NCBI GenBank assembly: GCA_039545295.1
Contig: BCIK01000002.1
Span: forward strand, 1,326,108 to 1,390,107
Source of the DNA: Udeniomyces pyricola
Taxonomy: Eukaryota; Basidiomycota; Tremellomycetes; Cystofilobasidiales; Mrakiaceae
Reading direction: 5' to 3'
Length of the DNA stretch: 64,000 nucleotides
Shown here piece by piece: positions 34,991 through 50,622 of the stretch (positions within the stretch are counted from its first letter, which is position 1; every line of letters begins with the position of its first letter). Under the pieces are notes generated by a model. That model was given only the letters and a program-made list of their open reading frames with translations. It made no database searches and had not been told where the DNA came from. Made by a program: the position numbers and the translations under genes.

Positions 34991-37900
34991 ATGAAGGCGA
35001 CTCAACTTTCTCCCACCGCTCTCGCCTACGGTGACAGCTCTCCTGCAGCCTTCGATTCTGTGCAGGTCCAAGACGACTCGAAGCAATTGTCCGATATCGA
35101 CGATGAGAAGCATCAGCGTGGTATTCCCTCCTCACCTGATGGCCAGCTAAACCAGCTACCATCTCAGCCGGCCAACGACACAAGCAAGGAGACCTACCTT
35201 CCACCAGCCGTCATCAAAGATCGAGGTACATCCAAGCATTTCATGACCTATCTTCTCCAGTATCTGCTGTTCAAGACCTGTACGCCGACCCATATTTTCC
35301 TTGCAATTTTTTTTTCCTGGGACGATGTCAGCTTTTCATCGGGTCTTCGGACAAGGACACATGAAGTATCTCATCTGGCTGAGTCTTGGAATCGCCGCCT
35401 ACGTCCTCTCTCTCGACTCCAATACGACCTACGTTTATCTACCTGTGAGTCGGCTCGGACCATGAACCGGCTTATGTTTCTCAGCATCTTTCTATACCAC
35501 GTATTGTTCCCACAACTAACAGATTTACGCTCTTTCAGATCGCCACATCCGCCTTTGGCCAGCACTCTTCCCTTGGAGCTATCAACCTGGCCGAACAGAT
35601 CATCTCAGCCATCGGCCAGCCCTTCTTCGCCCGTATCTCCGATGTCACGTCTCGGCCTACCACATACACAATTTGCTTGTGTCTCTACATCATCGGCTAC
35701 GCTATCATTGCCGGCTCCAGCTCGGTGTCTCATATAGCTGCCGGAACCCTGTTCATGACGCTTGGAAACAGCGGCATCTCCATCCTCAACGCTATCGTCC
35801 TCGCTGCCCTCACGCCGCTCCAATGGCGAGGTGCGGCTAACGCTTTCTTCGCCAGTCCCTACATTATCAATGCGTTCGTGTCCGGATCCGTCACTGAGTC
35901 TGTACTCGGTTCTGGTGGTGTTGGATGGCGATGGGGCTACGGGTAAGCCAGCTTCTACACGCTTTCCTCGTCCGGAGTGATTGACCTTGCAAGGTTTAAG
36001 GATCCGGCCACGGACTGACCCGCGCACCTATATATATATATATGGTAGGATGTTTGCAATTCTCACTCCCGCGTCTCTGGCGCCTCTGGTGATCATCCTC
36101 TTCTACGCGTGAGTGACAATGTGATGTTTTTTCACGAGATCCCAATCATGGTGTTCTTACTGATGCGATTTATCCCTTGCTTTTCTGGCTTCAATCCCAC
36201 GGGTCTCCTTCCCAGCCAATCCAAGTCCAAGCGATCTGAAGTAATGGATGCGCCTGTCGTATCACAAACCTCACCCTACCAAGGCCCTTGGTACCGTGTC
36301 TGGTGTCGCCAAGTTCTCGACTTTTGCATCGCTGTCGATGCGCTCGGCCTCATCATTCTGGCCGGAGGATTCGCCTGCTTTCTCCTTCCTTTCTCGCTCG
36401 AGGGTCAGTCGGGTCCCAAGACATTCAGCATCGTCATAAGTCAGGTCCTGACCTAAACCACGTCGGCTTTTCTTAGCTTCGCAACCCAAGGGTTTTGCCA
36501 CGCCTTCCATGATCGCCATGCTTACTGTGGGCGTGGTGCTCTTTATCGCATTCGGACTATACGAGATGTTAGTGACAATCATTTTGTTTTGTCTCTCGCT
36601 GATCAAGACTCACTGATAACCTTTACACTCCGCTGGTCTCCTTAACAATAATTTCAACTGTTGAAGCTATATCCCCCGGTATCCTATCATGCCAAAGAGG
36701 ATCATCACCAACAAAACTGTACGTATTCCAGTCCACTACAACCGTTGTGACCTTTTCCTGACCCTTTGTTCCCTCCTCTTCCGCGACCGAATCGAATTAT
36801 CGATGTGCAGTTCATGAATACAGTGTATGTTTCGGTTTAGTTATTCTGACTATACCGGCTTTGCTCATAGTCAGTATAGATTGACCCCCTTTTCTCCTCC
36901 TTTTATTTTGATCTCATCTTTTTCAGAGCGATCGATGGATGGTACCTACTTGGCGCGTATGTGTCTCTAACCTACAGCTCAAGTATCGTGTATGTGGGAA
37001 AGGTAAGCGAGGCTTTCATCTTTCCGTTGTGACATCGATATATCGTCTTCGAGACCTTCCTAATGACGAAAAAAAGCTTATCTGATAAAGACTTCTGATA
37101 CAAGCGCTGAGAGCTGACGCAATATATGCATGTCTTCTGTTCTATTTACCTTAGCCCTGGTCGGTTCGAGATTGGGTACGTACGATCTTCCACGGATGGT
37201 TACTGGAGTTGTGACATGGCTGATGATTTTCCTTGTTCTGTGCTTTGCAGACTTACTGGCAGAATGCCCTCGGAGTAAGCGTGATGACCACAACGTGGTT
37301 CACCTTCGATCACTGCTTTGATCATTGGCTCACTGACGACCCGTGGTGTTGAACCATTTTTCGTATCAATCAGGTTGGGCTTTGTGCTTTCGCGATTCCA
37401 GCCGGACTTGTCATGCGGTATACGCACCGATACAAGGCTCTGCAGCTCTTTGGTGAGAGTTTCAAACCAGTTGCCATGGATCGAGTCGCTTCTGTGAAGT
37501 GACAGACTGTTCGCTCACTCGGTTGTGATGACTTTGGTATACGGCAGGCCTCACGATCCGAGTCGTTGGTAACGGTCTGTACATCAAGTCAAAGACTCAG
37601 ATCGCCAATGACCCGTCTCTGGTCAGTCATCTTCCTTCTTTTGTTTTTCTTTCCTACATAAGTTTCTAAAAGAATGACCCAATCGCACAAGCACTGCTGA
37701 CCTCGCTTGTGTTCAAGTAGATTATGGCTCAGATCCTCACTGGGATGGGTGGTGCCATTAGTGTCATTTGTAGTCAAGTACGTGGCGAATATTCGAGACC
37801 ATGGCTCAAGCAAACCATGGACAAAACTAAACGTCCGTTGCATCTTATCCCAATGGTTGTTCTATCCAGGTCGCTTGCCAAGCTTCAGCTCCGGTCGCCG

Positions 37901-38739
37901 TAAGTTCATGTCGAAGAGCTTCGAACTGTATATTCAAATGATCGAGCGGTTTCATTGACATTCCACATGTCTTTCCAGGATCTTGCCTCAGTCACTGCTC
38001 TTCTTCCTCTTTGGTCGTCTCTCGGTGGATCCATCGGAACCGCCATTTCAGCCGCGATTTGGACAAATAAGATGCCTAAAGCTCTCACCAACCACCTTTC
38101 AGACCTCTTGAGCCAAACCGACATTGATTCCATCTACGGATCCATCACGGACATTCGATTGACGTATGCTTGGGTGCGCCGAGTTTCTTGTCTTATGAGG
38201 ACTTGATAGTCATCCTTCAGTAGCGATGCTGATGCTTTCTCTGTGTTGGATCTGTGCAGGGCTCCGAGATCCGAGAGAGGATCATCGTGGCGTACGCGGA
38301 AGTCGGTCACATCCTGTTCATCGTGGCACTCGCAATCTCCTTCCTGCCCATCATCAGCGGTATTTTCATGGTGAGTCATCACATCATAGAAGAAGAAGAA
38401 AAACCGCCGCTAAGGAACAACGTATCATTGACTTTGATTCTTGATCGACTTTCATTCATAGCCAAACTATTATTTGGGAGAAACTTCCAATGCTGTCGAA
38501 CCTTTGGGACTGGACGGAGCAAAGGTAATTAGTCTAGACTGATCCCAATCTAGACATTGAGGCAAAGCTGGCTGGATTCTCTGCTAGTGGTTAATGAACG
38601 TGCTCAAACCTTCACCCTACAGGTCAACGACCCAAACTTCGTCGACAACGACCATCAGGCGACCCAGAACATCGATTCGGCCTCAACGGTGTCCCCAAGC
38701 GTCGGAGCCAGGTTGCGTACATTCATGGGAAGACGCTGA
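34991..38739 (+). CDS. MFS siderophore-iron transporter (SIT/ARN type)
   Basis: Fourteen-helix proton symporter that takes up ferric siderophores. The start ATG at 34991 opens MKATQLSPTALAYGD, a hydrophilic N-tail. Conserved pieces: YVLSLDSNTTYVYLPIATSA (about 35405-35560), INLAEQIISAIGQPFFARIS (35580), GWRWGYGMFAI across an intron at about 35930-36050, PKRIITNKTFMNTVAIDGWY built with a 14-nt exon (36811-36824), PWSVRDWTYWQNALG built with a 21-nt exon (about 37153-37173), LGGSIGTAISAAIWTNKMPK (38020-38080) and DIDSIYGSITDIR. NYYLGETSNAVE near 38465-38500 is a typical SIT tail. The stop is at 38737-38739. Length and motif order fit the SIT subfamily well; the siderophore is not predictable. 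Confidence 0.88.
36811..36824 (+). other. 14-nt microexon of the siderophore carrier
   Basis: TTCATGAATACAGT lies between GTGCAG and GTATGT and joins TNKT to AIDGWYLLGA as FMNTV, in frame. Confidence 0.7.
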
Positions 38740-39356
38740 AATATAGCTCTTTGATCCGTGAACTCTTTTATTTCTCTCCACGACTTTGATATCTCTCTAA
38801 ATAAAATAAAATAAAAATGACCTGCCAGACCCGGCTCCTCTTATACTTGTTCTCCTGCAACTCGGCTAGACGATCTAATGACTCATGTTCCTTCGTGTAC
38901 TGGTCATCACGTATGGCTTGAACGACAATCATCTGGGGTGTCCCAGCTTCGACTGCAAAGCCCATTAGTGGTTTTATCGCGCTGTTCTGCATGACACATG
39001 GGCTTCCAAGCAGGTCGAGAGAACGCTAGCAAGTCTCAAAAAACACGCTTCTAAACGGAGGTCTGAAGGTTGACCGCACATCATCAGACATGCCCCGGCC
39101 TTGATTGGTCTGCATGCATTGTACATGAGGATGTCGCAAGCAGTCCTTGCACGAGATTGCGATTGTCTCCCCCTTCACGTGAATTCATTCCGTCATCAAT
39201 GTCATATCATCAGCGTGCCTTCTAAGTTCATTGATAAATACCGACCTTCCTCGTCTGTTCGATCTCATGACCTCGTCTCGTTCTGCTTCAATTGGACCCT
39301 CTCCGAACCCTGCCTCTAGACCACTCCTGTGAGATACCCAATCCAACGGGCTGCTA
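38740..39356. other. Convergent 3' region
   Basis: About 600 bp between the siderophore carrier stop and the stop of the minus-strand membrane protein. AT-rich AAATAAAATAAAATAAAA lies at 38800-38817, close after the first stop and possibly part of its 3' end signal. No supported gene. Confidence 0.45.
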
Positions 39357-40420
39357 CTACTCAGCTCCGTCTATACCACTCTCTTCCTCTGGCTTCGAGC
39401 CCAACGAATCTTCTTGGGTCGAATCATCATTTCCGGGTTGTCCTTCGTCAACAGGCGCGTCTGTGTTGGAGGTGGACGGGGAATCGGGTTCCGACGATGC
39501 TTGCGGATCAGGTTCGGTCGAGGGCTAGAATCAGGAAGGAGAACCGATGTTAGAGCGTTTAGCTTTGGATTTTATTATTATTGTTATTTTTTATTTTTAT
39601 TTTTTTTTCAAGTGGTCGGCCAAACTCAAATGTGATTTCATGAATCCAAAGAGAGTCAAGATCTGAACTTACTGAGGGATCTTGTCCATGAACCGTATCG
39701 GTACCGGTCCCGATGAGATGATGGTTGTACCCCTTGCCCCGCCACGCCGAGACCAGACTCTCATCTTGGTCTTGAGGATACCGTGCAGCGACATGAGGAT
39801 AACTATCAGTCGGAAATTTCTTTTATTTATAAAAGAAAAAAAAGGGGGAAAGGGGGGGGGGGGNGGGGAAGAAGGTGAGAGAAATTTAGTGAGAGCACGG
39901 ATGACAAAGGGAACGGTGGACGAAAGGGACACTTTGGACAGGAAATGACGCACGAGAGGACAGGCAAATGCAGACCATGCCGAACTTGAAGCGAGGTAGA
40001 GGATAAGCGATCCGATGTACATGTCGGTTAAGGGAAGCAAAAGAACGAAGACGTAAGATCCGATGAGCCTCCAAAGGGTTTCGATATCAAGAGGATGATG
40101 CCCGGCGTGAAGGTCAGCGTTTGGGGTTAGAGCAAGAAACATCATGTAGTAGAATCCGAGTGGCTAAATCAAGCGCCAGCTGACGCCCCCCCCCCCTTGC
40201 TCTGATGCGTTATGAGCTACCTGATCGGCTAGTCTACCCGACGACGCCGATGTAAAGCTGCGAGGCGGAGAGATTAATGCGATCAAGAGCCGAAGAGGAG
40301 TCTAGAAACCGGTGTGTGCTGAAGGAAGGGGCTTGCTCGGTCGACCAGTCGATGAAAGGACACTGGATACCCTCAATGTCAAGAGCGCAAGAGGCCTCGC
40401 CCTTGAAGAGGCGCTTCAAT
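39357..40420 (-). CDS. Multi-pass membrane protein of unknown family (5' end unresolved)
   Basis: I do not recognise it. Exons that join in frame give LDRINLSASQLYIG, then PLGFYYMMFLALTPNADL (about 40090-40160) and LWRLIGSYVFVLLLPLTDMY (about 40010-40060). IGSLILYLASSSAWSAFACP (39965-40015), LSSTVPFVI, and ILMSLHGILKTKMRVW (39755-39805) follow. Then come SGPVPIRFMDKIPQ and an acidic, hydrophilic tail, PSTEPDPQASSEPDSPS..., ending at the TAG 39357-39359. This suggests about four membrane helices and a roughly 55-residue acidic cytosolic C-tail. No ATG is available in the first visible exon (to about 40420), so a further 5' exon is likely. An intron at about 39805-39900 has a sense C/T homopolymer with an N. 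Exon joints are supported by preserved frame and by GT/AG ends. Confidence 0.55.
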
Positions 40421-41008
40421 CAGCGATCCGATAGAAAGCTGCGAGTTATACGTCTTTGTGATTTATACGGTGGCGTACTGGAAGGAGGGATCCTAAGAGG
40501 GGGATCGACAAGGTAAGCCAACAGATCTATAAGCTGTTGAAACGAGTATCCGGCGGCCGGAGACTCGACGATCGTATGATTTGTTGTATGTATGCGAACG
40601 CTTGGGATGCGACCAAAACGTTTAGGACGTCAGTATGTTAGCGTCGAATGATTTGATGGTAAAGTCAGAGAAACACATGGCGCAACCCTGTACCATTAAC
40701 GACGTAGTACGGCTGTAACATGCAGGTCGTGGCACGTCGTTCATGTCGATGGGACGGACGACTGCAAGACGATCATGATATATATATATATATATATGCA
40801 GCAGCGCGCGCTATGCAGCATGTCGAATATCGATGATCCAAGAGCGCTGGCACGTCGCGCGCGCACACAGACTGCTGATCGATGATCATGATGAATCGAT
40901 GACTGGCGTGTCCGCCCGACTTGTCAGCTCTCTGCATCTCGTACCCACCCCTTCCCTGTCCCCTGTCCCCTCTCCCCCTTCCCATCCCCTCCCACCTAAC
41001 ACTCACCA
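40421..41008. other. Promoter region of SEC23 and upstream membrane protein
   Basis: About 590 bp, divergent. It has a (TA)n run at about 40778-40797, and a C/T-rich block (40945-41008) leads straight into the SEC23 ATG. A missing 5' exon of the minus gene may also lie here. Confidence 0.45.
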
Positions 41009-44583
<3,575 letters not shown>

Positions 44584-44950
44584 TTCGGGGGAAATTAGAG
44601 GTGTGATGGGAAAGGAGGAGAGGAGCGATGGTTTTTTTTTGGGGGGGGAGATATGAATCGTACCGGTGTGATATTTGAGGGAGGACCATGAGGTCGGGAG
44701 AGGTAAAGAGACATTACTTGGGGTTTGATACGATGATCTTTGTCTGCTTTTGGAACGGTCTTTTTTTTCTCTCTCCCTTGACTTCTGGTGCAAACACCCC
44801 TGCTTGCTTTTGCGGTACACACGCGTTCGATCCAAAAGGGGGGGGGGGAGGATCAGAACGCAGGATGTTCACATATCATACAGACGTATATATATATATA
44901 TAATCAATCCAGTTTAACGGCAAACCCAACCCTGCCCCTCCGTTGTTTTT
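44584..44950. other. Convergent 3' spacer, SEC23 / GNAT B
   Basis: About 370 bp with T/G homopolymers at 44633-44648 and a (TA)n run at 44886-44902. No gene seen. Confidence 0.5.
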
Positions 44951-46774
44951 CTAGTACTTCTTATCGACCAGAGCCTTCAAGGAAGTTTCGACGCCGCCTT
45001 CCCAATCGTCATAGCACATGGCGAGTAAAGCGGTATCTCGACTCCAACCACCCTTGACGTTGGCCACTTGTTCGTCGGGATCGACGTTAGGGATCCATTC
45101 GGGGTCGCCTGGTCGACCGGGGGCGGTCCCTGGATGGACGGGTGGGATGATCCGTTGCATGCGCATGACGTTCTCGGAACGAAACCCGAGGCGGAGAGCG
45201 GCTTTGATGGATGGTTGGTTGATGGCGTTTGCTTTGTGGGGGAGGGGGGGGGGGGAGGGATAGAAAAGGGAGAAAGGCGAGTGATCATAAAGAACCAGAA
45301 AGAAGGTCGATTGCCGGAAATGGAATGCGTAGTTTATGAGAAAAGGAACAAAAAAAAAGAAAAAAGGATGGGTCAGTATGATTGTGCAATTTCTTCTTGG
45401 ACGGACTTTGGCGTGGATGGATTCAACACAATAAGAGTGACGACGAAGAAAGACAAGAAGATCATGGAACAAAAAAGGGGGGGGGGGNGNGGGGGGTTAT
45501 CAAGAAATGTGTCGTCGGGAGTTGATCGCCCCGGCCCAACCTACTAGTAGTACTAACCTTGCCAGCAGATCCTTCGGACGCCGTAGCCGCCCTGAGCAGG
45601 GAGTAGGAACGCCTTTTTGGCGAGAAGCCAGACGGAATGGGTGAGGATGTGACTGCGCTGGAATTCGGGAATGCTGTCAAGGTTGATCGGAGACAAGCCA
45701 TCATAAGGACCAGGGAATGGATGTTCAGGCAGGATTGGTTGGAGGGGTCGAGGAGGGAAGGGGAGAGGGGGGGGGGGNGAGGGGAGAGAGAGAGGAATTT
45801 GCGATGTCAGTCAGATTCTAGATTTGTTTTTAAAAAAAAAATCCCAGATCGTAAAGGGTTGATAGAATCAGACGAACATGGTGACGAATCCAATTTCGAC
45901 GGCGAGGTTGGCTCGTTCCGTGTTCAAGTAGCTGATCATACCAGCGATTCGACCATCCCGCTTGAGATCGTAAATGACGAAGAGCATAGCAGACTGAAAG
46001 GATATATATATAAATAAATAATGAAATGAAAGAAACAGATGCACCGACGGGAGTTATCGGTTAGTCAGGTGAAAATGAGAAGATCATCCTTGTGTGCGTT
46101 CCCCATCTCCAAGTCTCTCGCTCTATTCCTACCTCTCATCCTACCGTCGTTTCTCTCATCAAACCTTTCTAACATGGCTCTGACCTTCCACNCTCCCCCC
46201 CCCCCCCNTCCCCCANCTCCAAAAAACACAAAAAAGCGTGCCAAAATGAGAGCATCGTACGCACCGGTTGGGACCTCATCCAAGTCTCGTGCCAAATCAA
46301 GAGATCGCTGGTGGCTTTCCAGTCCATCGGTTTGGACATGCATAGGAAGAGATTGGTGTGCGGGGCCATGGCTTCAAACAGAGCCTCAGCATGCAGGCTC
46401 GGCTGAAAAAAAAAAAAGAAAAAAAAAAGAAGAAAACAGACAACCACACCAAAAGAGAGTGTTGCATTGACAGAGTAGGAAATTGGGAATAAATGGTAGA
46501 TACGGAATCGATGATCAGCGATGAGGGTTCTTTCGTTCGTTCTGAGATCTGTATCGCTCGCAAATCAAACCACGGGTTAGATGCAAAACGATAAAGAGCT
46601 TTGACTGACAATGAATGGTTCGAGTCGAACATCGGTACCGTCTCCTTGGAGAGTCTCTATCGGACTGTAATCGAGGCAAAAATTGAAGTCGTACTCTTCG
46701 GGTGGGGTGTGAAGATGAATGTCCGGGGGATAAGTGGGAAGCGTTGGAGGTTGATAGGCGTTCTTGTAGATCAT
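44951..46774 (-). CDS. GNAT-family N-acetyltransferase B
   Basis: Paralog of the gene at 8038-9584. The start ATG at 46772-46774 gives MIYKNAYQPPTLPTYPPD. Then come EEYDFNFCLDYSPIETL, GTDVRLEPFI (about 46625), PSLHAEALFEAMAPHTNLFL (46340-46400), WHETWMRSQP (about 46270), LFVIYDLKRDGRIAGMISYL and AVEIGFVTMF (45880-45975). RSHILTHSVWLLAKKAF and GYGVRRICWQ (45560-45660) follow. Joined to INQPSIKAALRLGFRSENVM (45170-45230) this forms the acetyl-CoA-binding part. The end, SRDTALLAMCYDDWEGGVE, is typical of the fungal RimJ/RimL-like clade, with the stop at 44951-44953. Introns are full of homopolymers with N (45241-45256, 45479-45496, 45768-45779, 46192-46216). Substrate is unknown. Confidence 0.82.
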
Positions 46775-47535
46775 GGGGAATAAGGATGAAAGATGATGTG
46801 CTAGGTCTTGATAGTGGGGATGAGAAGGGGGACGGAGTGGGTACAAGATAGTTGATGGTAAGGAGAGAAGAAGATGGATGCTGGACGTGTCAAAACGACA
46901 GGACCATGGGCAGACACGTTGTCCGTCCCGCCAAGGTCGATTGAGGATATATAGTATATTTCCGGATCATCTCATCAGCTCTCACGGCCATATCCGGCTG
47001 ACCCATCATCGCTCCGTACGCGGATGCATGCATATTGTGACTCGCCAAGAGCACAGTCATAGCTCAGTTACCAACCAACTCCTTCATTTCCATACGTACG
47101 GCCTGCAGAGGAATGACTCGGCCATCGATTGCATAAGCAGGCCGGACGAGTGACGCGATAGGATGATGATATGCGCGGTAAAGCACCATTTACCGCGCCG
47201 AACCGGCCCGCACGCGCCTTTGTTACGCGACGCGTTCGCCGCGGGCCAGAGATATGGCAGTGCATACATGTTACATGCATGCCTATGCATCATGCCAGCG
47301 CGCATGATGATTCTTTAGTTAAGCGAATTGGCATTATCGATCGTATCCATCTGAGCATGGGCTATGAAGTCTCGGCTAACCTTCTCACCATCGATATCTT
47401 CCTTAGGCTTGATAGAGGCTGCACATCAGATACAAAAAAAATAAATCCATATACATACAACCGAACTGCTTCTGATTTACCTTCGATCCTCGTCTCTGGC
47501 AACTAGCTGCCTCAATGATGGCCAACTGCCTGCCC
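46775..47535. other. Spacer upstream of GNAT B and 3' of the aminotransferase
   Basis: Contains the perfect dyad at 47173-47198, a GC-rich CpG block (47190-47245) and clustered ATGCAT motifs (about 47262-47290). No coding evidence. Confidence 0.45.
47173..47198. promoter_or_regulatory. Perfect 10-bp inverted repeat (GCGCGGTAAA / TTTACCGCGC)
   Basis: The two arms are exact reverse complements with a 6-nt spacer, about 400 bp upstream of the GNAT B start. It could be a binding site for a dimeric regulator or a small hairpin. Function is inference only. Confidence 0.5.
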
Positions 47536-48817
47536 TTACAGTCCAGCGTAGGCTTTTTCGCTTGCCTGGATCACGATCTGGGCGATCACATCAATCTCCT
47601 CCTCCGTACAAATGAAGGCCTGTGTGAACAGCAACCCACCTCGTCAGCTTGGACATCCTCACAAACGCGTATACATGAAACCGCTCAGAAAGGCAGATCA
47701 CGAATCGCTGCAAAGACTTACGGGTGCCAGCATCACAACTTCGCCTTCCTTTCCATCAGTCGTTCCAGGAAGCCCAAGCGTTACTAGACCAAGCTCTAAA
47801 CAGAGCTCAGATACTCGAGTAGCGAACCGCGGCGAGAGGGACGACGGTGCATCGTACTCGACGGCCCAGAAAAGTCCGTAACCCCGAACGTCCGACACGA
47901 ACTTAGAGACGGGCGATGACGTGTCCATGAGTCCCTTTCGGCTAGATCATCCAAAGTTCAAAGAAGAGCTCAGCTGACAATAAAAACACCAAGACGGCCC
48001 AGAAAGAATTAGAACGTCGACTTACAGAGCGGCTGAGAGACGATCACCCAAAGGTTTGATCCTCGCGGCGAGTCCGTCTTGCTTGATGATCTTTTGAACG
48101 GCCAAGGCTCCGGCACACGCGACGGGGTGTCCAACATAAGTGTGACCGTGCGCCCAATGGCCTGATGTGGCTGTGGGGCCTTCGTTGATAGCATCGATCA
48201 CCTGGAGATTTCAGAAATATGGGTGTCAATAGAGGTCGGTGGGTGACGAAGCAGAGGGTCACCTCTCAGGATGCGACTCACCTTTCCACTGATCAGCATC
48301 GCCCCGATGGAGACATAACCAGATCCAAGGCCCTTGGCACACGTCAGGATGTCGGGCTGATGAGCAGGCAAGAAGGAAGGACAAGAAAAAAACAGTAAAC
48401 AATCGGGCTGATCAGTATGAAAGTGAAGGAGATGCATCTCCAAAAAAAAAAAAGGTAGATGATTCAAGACTTACAGTGACTCCCTCACAAAGTTCCGTGT
48501 AGGCAAACATACTTCCCATCCTCCACATCCCACACATGACCTCGTCAAGAACGAGAAGGACTCCATACTTGTCGCAAACCTCCTTTATCATCGGCCAGTA
48601 CCCGGTCGTCGCTCGGACACATCCGGTCGTAGCCCCGACCATAGGCTCAGCGAAAAAGGCTGCCACATTCTCAGCTCCGACCTCGAGGATCTTGGCTTCC
48701 AGTTCATCTGCCAGTCGGCGAGAGTATTGAAGAGGCGTCTCTTTAGGAAGAGCATGGTGTTCGTAGAAAGCGGGACTAAACGTTGCACGGCATTGGAGGC
48801 AAGAGTCAGCAAGAAGG

Positions 48818-48850
<33 letters not shown>

Positions 48851-49769
48851 AGATAGAAGAAAGCCGAGGACGACCAGAGGAAGGAAAACAGCGCAACGAA
48901 CGATACGTGTTGGAAAGTCTGTTGATCAATGATTGCCTCGTAAGGAGCTCGTCGAACAGGATGATGTCCGACCGAGAGAGTAGAGAGTGTGTTGCCGTGG
49001 TAGGACATGTTTCGACCGAGGAACACGCTTCGCTTCGTCTCTCCCTTTTGCCACCTTGATACCGTAAAGTGGGGAACAAGCCAAACCCAAACTTGCAGAG
49101 CGTAAGCGATCAAGTTGGAAGGAGCCAATCACTCAGGCTAAGAGATCAAGAGGGAGAAGAAAAGAGGAAGAAGAAAACACTCACCAATATTGCCTAACCA
49201 ACTTTATGGCGGATTCGTTCGCCTCGGATCCGCCAGCGACAAACACGCATCTCGCAAAGACTCCCTTGGAAGCGTTGATAAGGAGATCGGCAAGCTCCTC
49301 GGCGGGTTCGGTACAATAGATCTGAGAGTACACGTATGCAAGCTTCTGCATCTGATCGGTAACAGCTTTGACGACTGTCAAAAGGAGAACGACCAATATT
49401 CGTCTTCATGAAGTTTTGGACGATGATTTGCTGGGAGACAATCTACCAAGGCTAATTACCTCGCTCGTCTCCGTTCCCTATCGAACAAACTGCAGCCCCA
49501 CCTACTCCATCGATAACGACTGATCCATCGTCGAGAGTGACATAAATTCCCTTCCCTGAGATTGCAGCTAGAGCCGAGGATGATCAAGAACAAGGACAGA
49601 GTCAGTATCTGCATGGAAAGGACCGTTGAAGCGAGGCTAAAAGAGGTGATGGGGGGTTTGGGAACGCACTCCTTGGAACCGTCTTGGATCTATAGAAGGT
49701 GGATCTAGTCGAGGGGTCGATAGGCGCAGCAGACTTGGTGCCGAGAGAAGAGAGGAGAGAGATGGGCAT
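47536..49769 (-). CDS. Class III PLP-dependent aminotransferase
   Basis: Omega-amino-acid aminotransferase of fold type I, cofactor pyridoxal phosphate. The start ATG at 49767-49769 gives MPISLLSSLGTKSAAPIDPS. Next come GKGIYVTLDDGSVVIDGVGG (49500-49560), VFVAGGSEANESAIKLVRQY (about 49190-49260, phosphate-binding GSEAN), SYHGNTLSTLSVG (48970-49010) and FQHVSPAFYEHH across an intron holding 31 T in sense. FFAEPMVGATTGCV and LLVLDEVMCGMWRMGSMFAY (48500-48570, Asp that pairs with the pyridine N) follow. DILTCAKGLGSGYVSIGAML (48280-48350) carries the Schiff-base Lys. HWAHGHTYVGHPVACAGALA is at 48090-48170. The end SEKAYAGL has its stop at 47536-47538. About 460 residues. It resembles 4-aminobutyrate/beta-alanine-type enzymes in layout, but the specific substrate is not determined. 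Confidence 0.9.
48818..48848 (-). repeat. T31 (sense) homopolymer in an aminotransferase intron
   Basis: Thirty-one A on the + strand, hence T on the gene strand, in the middle of the intron between FQHV and SPAFY. Confidence 0.85.
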
Positions 49770-50622
49770 GATGTTGAGGTTGGCAAGAGGAAAATGAAGT
49801 GATCGAGGTCGAGGGTAGAACGTAGAATCTAGCAGAAAGGAAAACGAAAGGACAAACGAGGGTCGGAGATGACTAGGCCGGCGTTTCACTAATTAGAACT
49901 AACCTTGATAAGAACGTGGGAATCCGCCGTACGCCGCGGTCTGCCCTCGATAGCGGTCAACAGAGGTCGAGTACGTCGAGTCCGTTTGACTGTGAGGGAG
50001 AACGTATGTTTGAACAATCAGTTTATTAGCTGGCCTTGGGCGCCCTGGGCGCCCAGCACTCATGATGCTCCAGGCCGATCGGCCCGAGCTCGGCGATGTG
50101 AGATGATTCAAGTTGTAGCTCACTGCATACGGATGTTGAACTGAATGGAAGGAAATTCACCTAGCTACTAATAGTCAAGTGATCAAGGCAACATAGACAA
50201 GCTAGATCAAGAGATCGATCGTGACCAACAATCATTATACATATATCATGCGTTGATAGTGATCAATCTCACTCTGCTTAAATTACATGCCCATCACTTC
50301 TTTTTCTGCTAGAGCCTCAAAGCTCACTGAGAGGTCAGCAATGAAATTTGGGATTAAACCCCCGGGTTTTGAGAGCAGGAAAGGGATTGGTTCGTTCCTT
50401 GGCCGGCGCTTGGCGTCTGCTTCCACATCTCGCCTGCTGGTCTCGCGTTTTTCTTTTCTGAGATCAGATATGAAAGCTTGAAGGTACATGCTCATCCGCG
50501 TCAAGAGGTCATTAAAATCGTGTCCACCGTTCTCTCTACCTGCCTCCCTGCCTCCCTGCTCCGCTCTCTCGTTCCACGCCTGATCTCTTGCCCGATTCAC
50601 CCTGTTCTACTGTCTTCCGGCA
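49770..50622. other. Spacer upstream of the aminotransferase, 3' of NudE
   Basis: Contains the tandem GGGCGCCC palindromes at 50038-50054. A minus-strand frame at 50283-50600 directly after the NudE stop begins at GTG and lacks conserved features, so it is taken as 3' UTR. A minus-strand frame at 49899-50123 could be leader sequence of the aminotransferase. Confidence 0.4.
50038..50054. promoter_or_regulatory. Two adjacent GGGCGCCC palindromes
   Basis: GGGCGCCC T GGGCGCCC: an 8-bp self-complementary motif repeated with a 1-nt gap, about 270 bp upstream of the aminotransferase start. Possible regulator site. Confidence 0.4.

Noticed and set aside
50283..50600. 105-codon minus-strand frame just after the NudE stop
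   Set aside because: Starts at GTG, no known motif, and lies where the NudE 3' UTR is expected.
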